Positions 36,107-43,756 of a DNA stretch of 64,000 nucleotides are shown piece by piece. The first letter of the stretch is position 1, and every line of letters begins with the position of its first letter. The position numbers and the translations under genes are program-made. Below the pieces are notes generated by a model, which was given only the letters and a program-made list of their open reading frames with translations, ran no database searches and was not told where the DNA came from. The DNA comes from Nitrospirales bacterium (GTDB lineage Bacteria; Nitrospirota; Nitrospiria; Nitrospirales; UBA8639), in assembly GCA_012270585.1 (NCBI GenBank), contig JAAXIB010000027.1, forward strand, positions 1 to 64,000. The letters are read 5' to 3'.

Positions 36107-37193
36107 GGCGTACTTCCCATTGGCCGCGCCGTCGGGCAACGCCCTGCTTGAGGCGACGGCCATGGTGTTGGGGTTTGTCGGCGTGTTGTTCCTGGGTTCG
36201 ATGCTCCTGCCCGGACGCCGGGTGACGGGGCCAGAGGTCGAAGGGCAATCAACCACCTACACGCTCAACGGCCTCGCCTTGTTCCTGATGACCGTGATCG
36301 TGGCCTGTCTCGCCCAGGTCTCCGGCTGGTTTTCTCTTTCCGTGCTGCAAACCCACTTCCCAGCCTTGTTCGTGGTGACCAACGTACTCGCATTCGCTCT
36401 GTCCGGCTGGCTGTATTGGCGGGGAGCCCGGCCCCGGGATCCACCACCGGGATTGTGGAAGAGGTTCTTCTTTGGCGTGGAACTTAATCCCACCTGGTTC
36501 GGGGTTGATTTGAAGCTGTTCAGCTACCGCCCTTCCCTCATCGGCCTAGCGCTGTTCAACGCCTCGTTTGCCGTCGCACAGTACGAAACCTACGGCGGGC
36601 TGACCCTGGCAATGTCGCTCTATCAGATCTTCACCTTCCTGTACGTGCTCAACTACTTCCAGTTCGAATACGGCATGATTCACACCTGGGACATCGTCAG
36701 TGAGCGTTTCGGATGGATGTTGATTTGGGGGGATTACGTGCTGGTGCCGTTTTTCTACTGCCTCGCCGGCCGGTGGCTGGTCCACGCCCCTGGCCCGATG
36801 TCTCCCATTGCCGCCACGATGCTCGTCCTGTTGTTCTCCTTCGGCTTCTGGATCTTCCGCGGCGCCAACCAGCAAAAGCACCGCTTCAAGCGGGACCCTC
36901 ACGCCGTGATTTGGGGCCAACCCGCCCGGTCCCTGGACGGGCGCCTGCTGGTCTCCGGCTTTTGGGGCATTGGACGGCATCTCAACTATACCGGTGAAAT
37001 CTGCATCTACCTCGCGTTCACCCTGACCACCGGGGTCGCATCCTGGGTGCCCTACCTGTTACCCGCGTGGCTGGCGGGTCTGTTGTGGCATCGATCGAGA
37101 CGTGATGAGCACCGCTGCCGCGCGAAGTATGGCGAACTGTGGGAACGGTACACGCAGCGGGTGCGTTATTCGATGCTGCCGTTTGTCTATTGA
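36087..37193 (+). CDS. ERG4/ERG24-family sterol reductase (probable delta14-reductase)
   Basis: 368-residue multi-spanning membrane protein of the ERG4/ERG24 family. The C-terminal signature is clear: LLVSGFWGIGRHLNYTGE, then RRDEHRCRAKYGELWERY, and a final YSMLPFVY. The family includes delta14-reductase (ERG24, TM7SF2), delta24(28)-reductase (ERG4) and delta7-reductase (DHCR7). Placement immediately before CYP51, whose product needs delta14 reduction, favours a delta14-reductase using NADPH. The start overlaps the Rieske gene by 20 bases. Confidence 0.88.
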   Translation: MAMPGSEAYFPLAAPSGNALLEATAMVLGFVGVLFLGSMLLPGRRVTGPEVEGQSTTYTLNGLALFLMTVIVACLAQVSGWFSLSVLQTHFPALFVVTNVLAFALSGWLYWRGARPRDPPPGLWKRFFFGVELNPTWFGVDLKLFSYRPSLIGLALFNASFAVAQYETYGGLTLAMSLYQIFTFLYVLNYFQFEYGMIHTWDIVSERFGWMLIWGDYVLVPFFYCLAGRWLVHAPGPMSPIAATMLVLLFSFGFWIFRGANQQKHRFKRDPHAVIWGQPARSLDGRLLVSGFWGIGRHLNYTGEICIYLAFTLTTGVASWVPYLLPAWLAGLLWHRSRRDEHRCRAKYGELWERYTQRVRYSMLPFVY

Positions 37194-37204
37194 GGAGGGT
37201 AGGG

Positions 37205-38614
37205 GTGGAACATCGGTCTCACAGTGCGGCAACCCTGCGTTCGGCGCAACTCTTGCCGCGGCCGGTAAAAGCCGTTCCCGAACTCCCGGGTGGTTGGCCG
37301 TTGATCGGTCATCTGCGGGATTTTCTCAAGGATCCGGTCTCGATGTTGAGCCGCGGCTGGCGCGAGCAGGGCGAGTTCTTCCGGTTCCGGCTCGGTCCCC
37401 GCCAGTTTGTTCTCTTCACCGGACCCGACGCCCACGACTTTTACTTCAGAGCGCCCGAGGATCAGTTGAACGCCAAAGCCGTCTATCAGTTCACGGTGCC
37501 CATCTTCGGACGCGGCGTGGCTTACGACGCCTCCCCCGAGCTCATGGACGAGCAACTGGGGTTTCTGTTTCCGGCGCTCCGCGAAGCCGCGATGAGCAGG
37601 TTCGCCCGCATCATGTTCGAGGAGACGAGGCGGTTCGCAGATGCCCTTGGCGAGGACGGGGAAGTCGATCTGCCGGTCGTGATGAACGAGCTCACCGTCA
37701 AGATCGCCAGTCGTTGCCTCATTGGACAGGAAGTCCGGGATCAGGTGGACACGGGTTTTGCCGAGGCTTATCACGACCTGCAAAAAGGCATCAACACGCT
37801 GGGATTTTTTCTCCCCAGACTTCCGACCGCAGCGCATCGAAGCCGCGACCGGGCTCGGCGAAAAGTGGCCGCACTCTTTAGCCGGATCATGACGGAACGC
37901 CGGCGTTCCGGGGCCTGTCCCGACGATTTCATGCAGACCCTCATGAACGCCCGGTACAAGGACGGCCGCGCGTTGAGCGACGACGAGATTACCGGGATCC
38001 TGTTGACGGTATTGTTCGCGGGCCAACACACCAGCGCGGTGCTCGCAACCTGGACCGGTCTGGAACTCGTGCGGGCGCCGTCATATCTGGCGCGAGTCAG
38101 AGACGAGATGCAAGGCGTCTACCGCGAGGAAGGAACCATGACCCTCGCGAGTCTCAAGCGACAAGTGGCGCTGGAACATGCCGTACGTGAGTGCGAGCGA
38201 CTGCACCCGCCGTTGATCATGCTGATCCGCAAGGTACTCAAACCCGTGCGTTACAGAGACCATATTGTGCCCGCCGGCACCCTGGCCATGGTGTCGCCGG
38301 CGGTCTCTCACCGGTTGCCCCACGTGTTTGCCGACCCGGAACGGTTCTCTCCAGAGCGTTTTGATCCCCCCGCTTGCGAGGACAAACAACACCAGTACGC
38401 CTTGATCGGTTTCGGCGGCGGGAAACACGTCTGCATGGGGAAACATTTTGCTTACCTGCAACTGAAAGCGATCTGGACCGTGCTCCTCGATCGTTTCGTT
38501 TTTCATCTCGACACTGCGTTTCCCGCCCCGAATTATGGGAGTTGGGTGACGGGTCCCGAGACACCCTGCCGGCTTCGCTACCGCCGCCGCTCGCAAGCGA
38601 GCATTGTCCAATGA
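37205..38614 (+). CDS. cyp51: CYP51, sterol 14-alpha-demethylase
   Basis: 469 residues from GTG 37205, chosen because GGAGG lies 6 bases upstream right after the previous stop. CYP51-specific features: YQFTVPIFGRGVAYD (substrate site B' region), FAGQHTSAV with Gly-Gln-His-Thr-Ser at 273-277 in the I-helix, ECERLHPP (ExxR), and FGGGKHVCMGKHFA with haem Cys 410. It oxidatively removes the C-14 methyl from lanosterol-type sterols. No N-terminal membrane anchor is evident, as in other bacterial CYP51s. No ferredoxin or reductase is encoded nearby. Its stop overlaps the next start (ATGA). Confidence 0.93.
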   Translation: MEHRSHSAATLRSAQLLPRPVKAVPELPGGWPLIGHLRDFLKDPVSMLSRGWREQGEFFRFRLGPRQFVLFTGPDAHDFYFRAPEDQLNAKAVYQFTVPIFGRGVAYDASPELMDEQLGFLFPALREAAMSRFARIMFEETRRFADALGEDGEVDLPVVMNELTVKIASRCLIGQEVRDQVDTGFAEAYHDLQKGINTLGFFLPRLPTAAHRSRDRARRKVAALFSRIMTERRRSGACPDDFMQTLMNARYKDGRALSDDEITGILLTVLFAGQHTSAVLATWTGLELVRAPSYLARVRDEMQGVYREEGTMTLASLKRQVALEHAVRECERLHPPLIMLIRKVLKPVRYRDHIVPAGTLAMVSPAVSHRLPHVFADPERFSPERFDPPACEDKQHQYALIGFGGGKHVCMGKHFAYLQLKAIWTVLLDRFVFHLDTAFPAPNYGSWVTGPETPCRLRYRRRSQASIVQ

Positions 38615-41600
38615 GCGGCTCCACTGTTCGGTGCTACGACGTCGTCATCGTCGGCGCGGGTCCGGTCGGCAGCTTGTGCGCGCTCGCTCACGCGCGGAAA
38701 GGCGCCCGGGTGGCTCTGCTCGAAGCAAATCCCAACGTTTCCAAACGAATGGCGGGCGAATGGCTGCATCCACCTGCCGTGCGGATGTTAAGCGAAGTCG
38801 GGATCAGGCTCGATACGCAGCCCCACAGCACCACCGGTAAGGGATTTGTCGTGTTCCCGGAAGACGGCTCGGAGCCGATCGTGCTTCCTTATGCGGAAGG
38901 ACTTCACGGTGTGGCGTGTGAGCATGCGGCGATCGTCTCGAATCTGCGTGAATCGCTCGAGAACGAGCCGGGTGTCGACTTTATTCTCCACGCACGGGTA
39001 CGTGCGGTCGAAGACAAGCAGGTCACGTATTCCTGTAACGGCACCGATAAATCCATTACCGCCGCGCGGATTGTCGGCGCCGACGGCCGGACCTCAATTG
39101 TGCGTCGGTCGTTGGGCTTATCCATAAAACCGAAGACCTGCTCGCGGATGGTGGGGGTCACATTGAGAGGGGTGAGTTTACCGCTGGAGGGTTACGGGCA
39201 TGTGGTGTGTGGTGGACCGGGTCCAATTCTCATGTACCGTTTGGGCGAGCATCGCGTCCGGGTTATTTTCGATGTCCCATCGGACGGCTGGGCACCCGGG
39301 GACCGGATCGGCTTCCTGTCTGACTCGTATGCCGGTGTGTTACCGGAAACGCTCAGACCTGCATTTGTCGAAGCGCTACGGGCTGGGCAATTCCAGGCCG
39401 CGACCAATGAACTGAGCCCGCGCGTCACGTATGGGAGCCCGCATCGAGTCCTTATCGGCGATGCAGCCGGGCACTACCACCCCTTGACGGCAGTGGGAAT
39501 GACCCTCGGTTTCGGCGATGCGCTGACGCTGGCCGAAGGCAAGGACTTTCACGACTTCACCACGAAGCGTTTCCAGGCGACCCACACTCCGGAGCTCCTC
39601 GCCATGGAGTTCTACGAGACCTTTGCCGATCACCGGGCCGAGGCAGTGGCAGTCAGACACGCGATCTACCAGCGTTGGCGGGCCAGTTCCGCGTTCCGCG
39701 ACCGGACCATGCGTTTACTCGCCTGTGAAGACATGTCGCTTACCCGTATGAGTTTCGCGGGTTGCGCGATGGTGGTCCGGGCGGTTGCGGGGACGATTCC
39801 GCGATCCTATGACCAGTTCGCCTGGCGCCGGACCCGCGATATCGTTCAGGCGCTCGCCGTTCGTCTCAGGTGGCTCCTGCGTGGCGTCATACATCTGCGC
39901 AAGGCAAAAGGCGAAGGCGGAGAAACAGACGAGCGAATTCGGGACACCTTGGCTCACGCGCTTCTGGTCTCCATGCCATCGAGCGAGAGTGATACCCGGC
40001 CCATCAGCCCGAGGGAGGTTGCGTCACCCGATGCAGAACCGGCATTGAGGAGCGCGAGCGCGCGCCTGTTACGTCTCCAGTGTGAGGATGGCGCCTGGGA
40101 AGGTGAGATGGTCTGGTGCCCCATGCTCACCGCGCAATACGTGCTGTTGCACCACATCCTGGAGCGGCCGCTCGAGCCCGGTCGGCGTCGACGCGTGTTG
40201 CGCTCCTTCGAACGGACCCGTCTCGAAGGCGGTTTATGGGGTTTGCACGAGCACTCACCACCCAACCTGTTTGTCACCACCCTGGTTTACGTTGCGGCGA
40301 GGTTGCTCGGTATCGAGCGAGATGATCCGTTGGTCGAGCCGGCCCGGCGATTTCTGCAAGCGGAGGGGGTTCTCAATATCCCGAGCTGGGGGAAGTTCTG
40401 GCTGGCGCTCCTCAATCTCTACGACTGGCGCGGGGTCAACGCCATTCTCCCGGAACTGTGGAGCCTGCCGCGCTGGATTGCGTTACATCCCTCGAATTGG
40501 TACTGCCATACCCGGCTCATCTACATGGCGATGGCGGCGATTTACCCAAATCGGTTCCAAGCATCCGTCACGCCCGCGATCGCGTCGTTACGAGAAGAAC
40601 TGTTCCCCCAGGGGTTTGCCAACGTCGATTTTTCCGCGGGCTGCAATCGCCTGCGAGGCGCCGACCTCTACGCGCGACCCAGCGTATGGCTCCGAGCCGG
40701 ATACGGGTTAGCCCGTTTTTTCGAACGGTTTCACGGCAAACGTCTGCGCGCCCGGTGTATGGACGCGATCATCCGGCAGATCAAATGGGAACTGCAAACC
40801 ACCAACCACACGAGCATCTCTCCGGTCAGCGGGCTTCTCAACATCCTTGCCTTATGGCTACGTGATCCAAACGATTCCGACTGCCGCCAGGCTCTCGCGC
40901 AACTGGATGGCTGGATCTGGGAGGACGAAGAGGGTGGAGCACGAGTCACCGGAGCGAGAAGTTCCTCGTGGGATACGGGATTCGCCCTGCAAGCGCTGGC
41001 GACGGTGCCCGAGCTCGACGGGGTTCGAAGCGCCCTCCGGCGCGGAGCCGATTTCCTGCGCCGGGAACAAATCAGTGCCAGCTTTGAAGGATTTCGCGAG
41101 GCCTACCGGAACGACCCGAAAGGCGGCTGGTGTTTTCCAGGGGGATGGCACGGCTGGCCAGTGAGTGACTGCACGGCGGAAGCGATGCTCGGACTTATCG
41201 CCGCCGATCGCGAGGCCACGAGCACGACAATGATCGGCGAAGCGGTTCGGTTCATGTTGCGTGCTCAGAACCGCGACGGCGGTTTTGGCAGCTATGAGGC
41301 GCGGCGCTCCGTGGTCGGTCTCGAATGGCTGAATCCGGCCGAGATGTTCGGCGATTCGATGACCGAGCATTCCTATGTCGAGTGCACCGCGTCTTGCCTC
41401 GTGGCGCTCGCGACTTGTCAGACGCACTTCTCACACGTCACGGACCGGGAGGTGATGAGCGCCATCTCACGGGCTGACGCCTGGCTTCGTCGTACCCAGT
41501 CAAGCGATGGGTCGTGGCGCGGCGTCTGGGGTGTTCAGTTCATCTATGGCACCTTCTTCGGAATCCGGGGCCTGCTGGCCGCCGGGGCGCGTCCCGGTGA

Positions 41601-42000
41601 TCCGGCGCGGCGTTTGGCCTGCCGATGGCTGCTGGACCGTCAGCAGAAAGACGGAGGATGGGGTGAGCACCACAGCGGTTGCTTGACCGGCCGATACGTG
41701 GCGCATGAGGAAAGTCAGGTCATCCAAACCGCCTGGGCAATGCTGGCGCTCCTCGAGGCGGGTGATTCTAACTGGACCGCGATTTCGCGGGGTGCCGCGT
41801 TTTTGCTCAACACCCAGGAGGCGGATGGGACATGGCCCAAGCAAGACATGGCCGGGATCTTTTTCCGCACGGCGCTGTTGGACTACGTCCTGTATCGGCA
41901 GTATTTTCCCCTACACGCGCTCGGTCTCTACGAGCAGCGGCGCCGGGCCCGGCTGGAACTGACGACCACCGCCTCCCTCACCGCCGCCGCGACTGACTGA
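38611..42000 (+). CDS. squalene monooxygenase-oxidosqualene cyclase fusion
   Basis: One uninterrupted 1129-residue frame. Residues 1 to about 450 are a squalene epoxidase: FAD sites VVIVGAGPVGS and ADGRTSIVRR, then LIGDAAGHYHPLTAVGMTLG (281-300), where HPLTxxGMT is typical of squalene epoxidases. Residues about 470-1129 are an oxidosqualene cyclase: WYCHTRLIYM (His232 region), catalytic VSDCTAE with Asp 853, QNRDGGFGSYE, SYVECTAS, QSSDGSWRGVWGVQFIYG and the C-terminal FFRTALLDYVLYRQYFPLHALG. The DCTAE motif, not DxDD, excludes a squalene-hopene cyclase. Val 851, two before the catalytic Asp, is the residue of lanosterol synthases (Ile in cycloartenol synthases). It overlaps CYP51 by ATGA. Confidence 0.93.
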   Translation: MSGSTVRCYDVVIVGAGPVGSLCALAHARKGARVALLEANPNVSKRMAGEWLHPPAVRMLSEVGIRLDTQPHSTTGKGFVVFPEDGSEPIVLPYAEGLHGVACEHAAIVSNLRESLENEPGVDFILHARVRAVEDKQVTYSCNGTDKSITAARIVGADGRTSIVRRSLGLSIKPKTCSRMVGVTLRGVSLPLEGYGHVVCGGPGPILMYRLGEHRVRVIFDVPSDGWAPGDRIGFLSDSYAGVLPETLRPAFVEALRAGQFQAATNELSPRVTYGSPHRVLIGDAAGHYHPLTAVGMTLGFGDALTLAEGKDFHDFTTKRFQATHTPELLAMEFYETFADHRAEAVAVRHAIYQRWRASSAFRDRTMRLLACEDMSLTRMSFAGCAMVVRAVAGTIPRSYDQFAWRRTRDIVQALAVRLRWLLRGVIHLRKAKGEGGETDERIRDTLAHALLVSMPSSESDTRPISPREVASPDAEPALRSASARLLRLQCEDGAWEGEMVWCPMLTAQYVLLHHILERPLEPGRRRRVLRSFERTRLEGGLWGLHEHSPPNLFVTTLVYVAARLLGIERDDPLVEPARRFLQAEGVLNIPSWGKFWLALLNLYDWRGVNAILPELWSLPRWIALHPSNWYCHTRLIYMAMAAIYPNRFQASVTPAIASLREELFPQGFANVDFSAGCNRLRGADLYARPSVWLRAGYGLARFFERFHGKRLRARCMDAIIRQIKWELQTTNHTSISPVSGLLNILALWLRDPNDSDCRQALAQLDGWIWEDEEGGARVTGARSSSWDTGFALQALATVPELDGVRSALRRGADFLRREQISASFEGFREAYRNDPKGGWCFPGGWHGWPVSDCTAEAMLGLIAADREATSTTMIGEAVRFMLRAQNRDGGFGSYEARRSVVGLEWLNPAEMFGDSMTEHSYVECTASCLVALATCQTHFSHVTDREVMSAISRADAWLRRTQSSDGSWRGVWGVQFIYGTFFGIRGLLAAGARPGDPARRLACRWLLDRQQKDGGWGEHHSGCLTGRYVAHEESQVIQTAWAMLALLEAGDSNWTAISRGAAFLLNTQEADGTWPKQDMAGIFFRTALLDYVLYRQYFPLHALGLYEQRRRARLELTTTASLTAAATD

Positions 42001-42014
42001 ATCAGCATGTTCTT

Positions 42015-42045
42015 CGAAGCCCTCTGCGAGCGGCACGGGGCTTCG
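42015..42045. terminator. possible shared terminator of convergent units
   Basis: CGAAGCCC (42015-42022) and GGGCTTCG (42038-42045) can pair around a 15-base loop, between the end of the sterol operon and the convergent membrane-protein gene. No U-tract is present, so confidence is low. Confidence 0.3.
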
Positions 42046-42131
42046 GTATCTACCGTACCTTCGCGCTCTTCGCGATAGCACCCTGTGCCGTCCTCGCAGG
42101 CTCGATCGCCGGAACCCCCGGGAACCCGTGA

Positions 42132-42866
42132 TCAAGAACCCAGAACGGTATAGTTGCCGTCCACAATCAGGCGAATAGAGACGTACAGCCCCAGCAGTGC
42201 GCACAGCACCCAAGGGGAATTGAACGCACAGATGTAGAAGTACAGCTCGCGCCGGCTTAACCGGGCGTGCCGTTTGGCTACGAAGAAGCTGATGAAGTAG
42301 ACCGAGGTCACGTAGGTCCATTGCCAGAACAGCATGACCCCGATAATGCCCGCAAAGAGAGCAGGCAGGAAATTGATCGTATACGCCGCGTACAGGATCA
42401 GGGTGGGAACCGGCGTCACAAAGCCGTTGGCGACGTCCGCGTTGTAACCGAACGTCCGGCGGTCCGCATAGGAGCCATCGTACTGGGAGTAGGTCGCCCA
42501 GACGTCGGCCCAAAGCGTCGGCGACAAGACCCGTGTCAACGCGACCCTGGTGACAAGGAAGTCGCCGATCGGTGTCCGACCGGTTTCACGTCGCCGCTCG
42601 CGCCAATAGTCGGTGCGCGCCTCGATATAGTCCCTTCGGAGAAAAAGACACGCCTCCCAATAGCAGATCAGCAGATTGACCGAGAAGAACAGGCTCAACA
42701 GGGAATGGATGAGGTTCAGATCCCCGTGAATGTAGTAGCGCGTACCGATGCCGGAAAGTGCAAGAATCGCGATGACCAGCGACGATAACAGTCCTACCGG
42801 CACCGTCAGGATGGTCCGGCCTGAGTCTCGTTCGGGAAGGGTGAGATCGTCGCGGTATTCGGGCAC
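42132..42866 (-). CDS. EXPERA/EBP-like membrane protein, candidate sterol delta8-delta7 isomerase
   Basis: 244 residues with about five hydrophobic segments. Compared by memory with human EBP, spacing of key residues agrees: W123-x2-Y126-x3-D130-x2-Y133 (EBP WKEYAKGDSRY), then Asp 144 where EBP has catalytic Glu122, and 72 residues later N216-x2-W219 in FNSPW (EBP MNALW). The EBP His76 position is not matched. Proton transfer by such a protein would move the nuclear double bond from C-8 to C-7. It is the last gene of a minus-strand set with the RND and TPR genes. Similarity is remote and the call rests on pattern and context. Confidence 0.5.
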   Translation of the reverse strand: MPEYRDDLTLPERDSGRTILTVPVGLLSSLVIAILALSGIGTRYYIHGDLNLIHSLLSLFFSVNLLICYWEACLFLRRDYIEARTDYWRERRRETGRTPIGDFLVTRVALTRVLSPTLWADVWATYSQYDGSYADRRTFGYNADVANGFVTPVPTLILYAAYTINFLPALFAGIIGVMLFWQWTYVTSVYFISFFVAKRHARLSRRELYFYICAFNSPWVLCALLGLYVSIRLIVDGNYTVLGS

Positions 42867-42918
42867 GGATCCTGATCCTCGTTCAACTCCTCGGCTTTTC
42901 GCATTGTATCCCGCTGAG

Positions 42919-43659
42919 TCATCCGCCGTCGAGGGCCGCCAGCCGCTCGACCGCCTTTCGGTGAATGATCCGGTCGTGGGCGTCTTTCGACGGCAAACCT
43001 ATCGCGCGCTCGATCAGGTCGCGCGCCTGCCGGCGGTTGCCGATGGCATCCAGGCTCAGAAGGCCAAGCGCGTACTCGAGAAACACCACCTTCTCTTGAG
43101 GCGCCAATTCGAGCGCCCGCTCGAAATACATGAGAGCGTCCTCTTCGTTCGCCCCATAGAGTAGACCGGCAAAGAATCCGCCATTGCTGACGGCTCCCGC
43201 ATGCCAAGCGCCCAGGCTTAAATGGGCGGCGGCCATGTCCGGGGTTAGCCGAAGCGCCTCGTGAACGGCATCGCGCACTTGACGGGCGTAGCCCTCTTTC
43301 AACGCCTCCACTATTCCGATCATCTGAGCGTGGCGCCCCATGGTATGGGCCAATTGGAGATGGGCTTCGGGGTTGGCCGCGTCGAGCCGGATCGCCTGTC
43401 GCGCGAGCTTCGCGGCCCGCCGGAACAAGCCTTCCTTCTCGCTGTCCGGCGCAATGTAATAGCCGTAAATCGCCAGTGAATTGGCCGCCAATGCATAGCC
43501 TTCGGAAGTATCGAGAAGTTGGGCAAGATCGGCGGCTTCCACGAAGCGACCCTCGGCATATTCGGTGCGTGCCTCTTCGATCGACTGTGCCCCGGCGGTC
43601 CCCGCGAACACGAACATGCACACAATGATCAGGAGCGTACAGAATAAGGAGTTGTTCAT
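42919..43659 (-). CDS. periplasmic TPR protein
   Basis: 246 residues. A signal peptide (LLIIVCMFVFAGTAGAQS) leads to about five helical hairpins of TPR type (RRAAKLARQAIRLDAANPEAHLQLA; AVHEALRLTPDMAAAHLSLG; YFERALELAPQEKVVFLEYA). It sits between the RND gene (97 bases upstream) and the EBP-like gene. In Methylococcus, sterol transport uses an RND protein (BstA) with soluble partners that include an all-helical TPR-like protein (BstC). This protein may play that part, though sequence alone does not prove it. A decayed copy of its 3' end lies at 30920. Confidence 0.75.
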   Translation of the reverse strand: MNNSLFCTLLIIVCMFVFAGTAGAQSIEEARTEYAEGRFVEAADLAQLLDTSEGYALAANSLAIYGYYIAPDSEKEGLFRRAAKLARQAIRLDAANPEAHLQLAHTMGRHAQMIGIVEALKEGYARQVRDAVHEALRLTPDMAAAHLSLGAWHAGAVSNGGFFAGLLYGANEEDALMYFERALELAPQEKVVFLEYALGLLSLDAIGNRRQARDLIERAIGLPSKDAHDRIIHRKAVERLAALDGG

Positions 43660-43756
43660 GACATGCTTCCTACGGACCGGATTCCACGGTAAGTTCGGTT
43701 CAGGAGGGAGGCGCGAAAGCCCTGTGTGCCGGGCGGGCGGGCGAGACGGGCAGGCG

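Noticed and set aside
38374-38610. Upstream extension of the epoxidase-cyclase fusion frame
   Set aside because: It lies inside the CYP51 haem-region coding sequence, while ATG 38611 forms a typical ATGA overlap and places the FAD motif at the usual distance.
40080-42000. Squalene-hopene cyclase (hopanoid pathway)
   Set aside because: The catalytic motif is DCTAE and not DxDDTA, an epoxidase is fused to it, and CYP51, C-14 reductase and SMT genes surround it.
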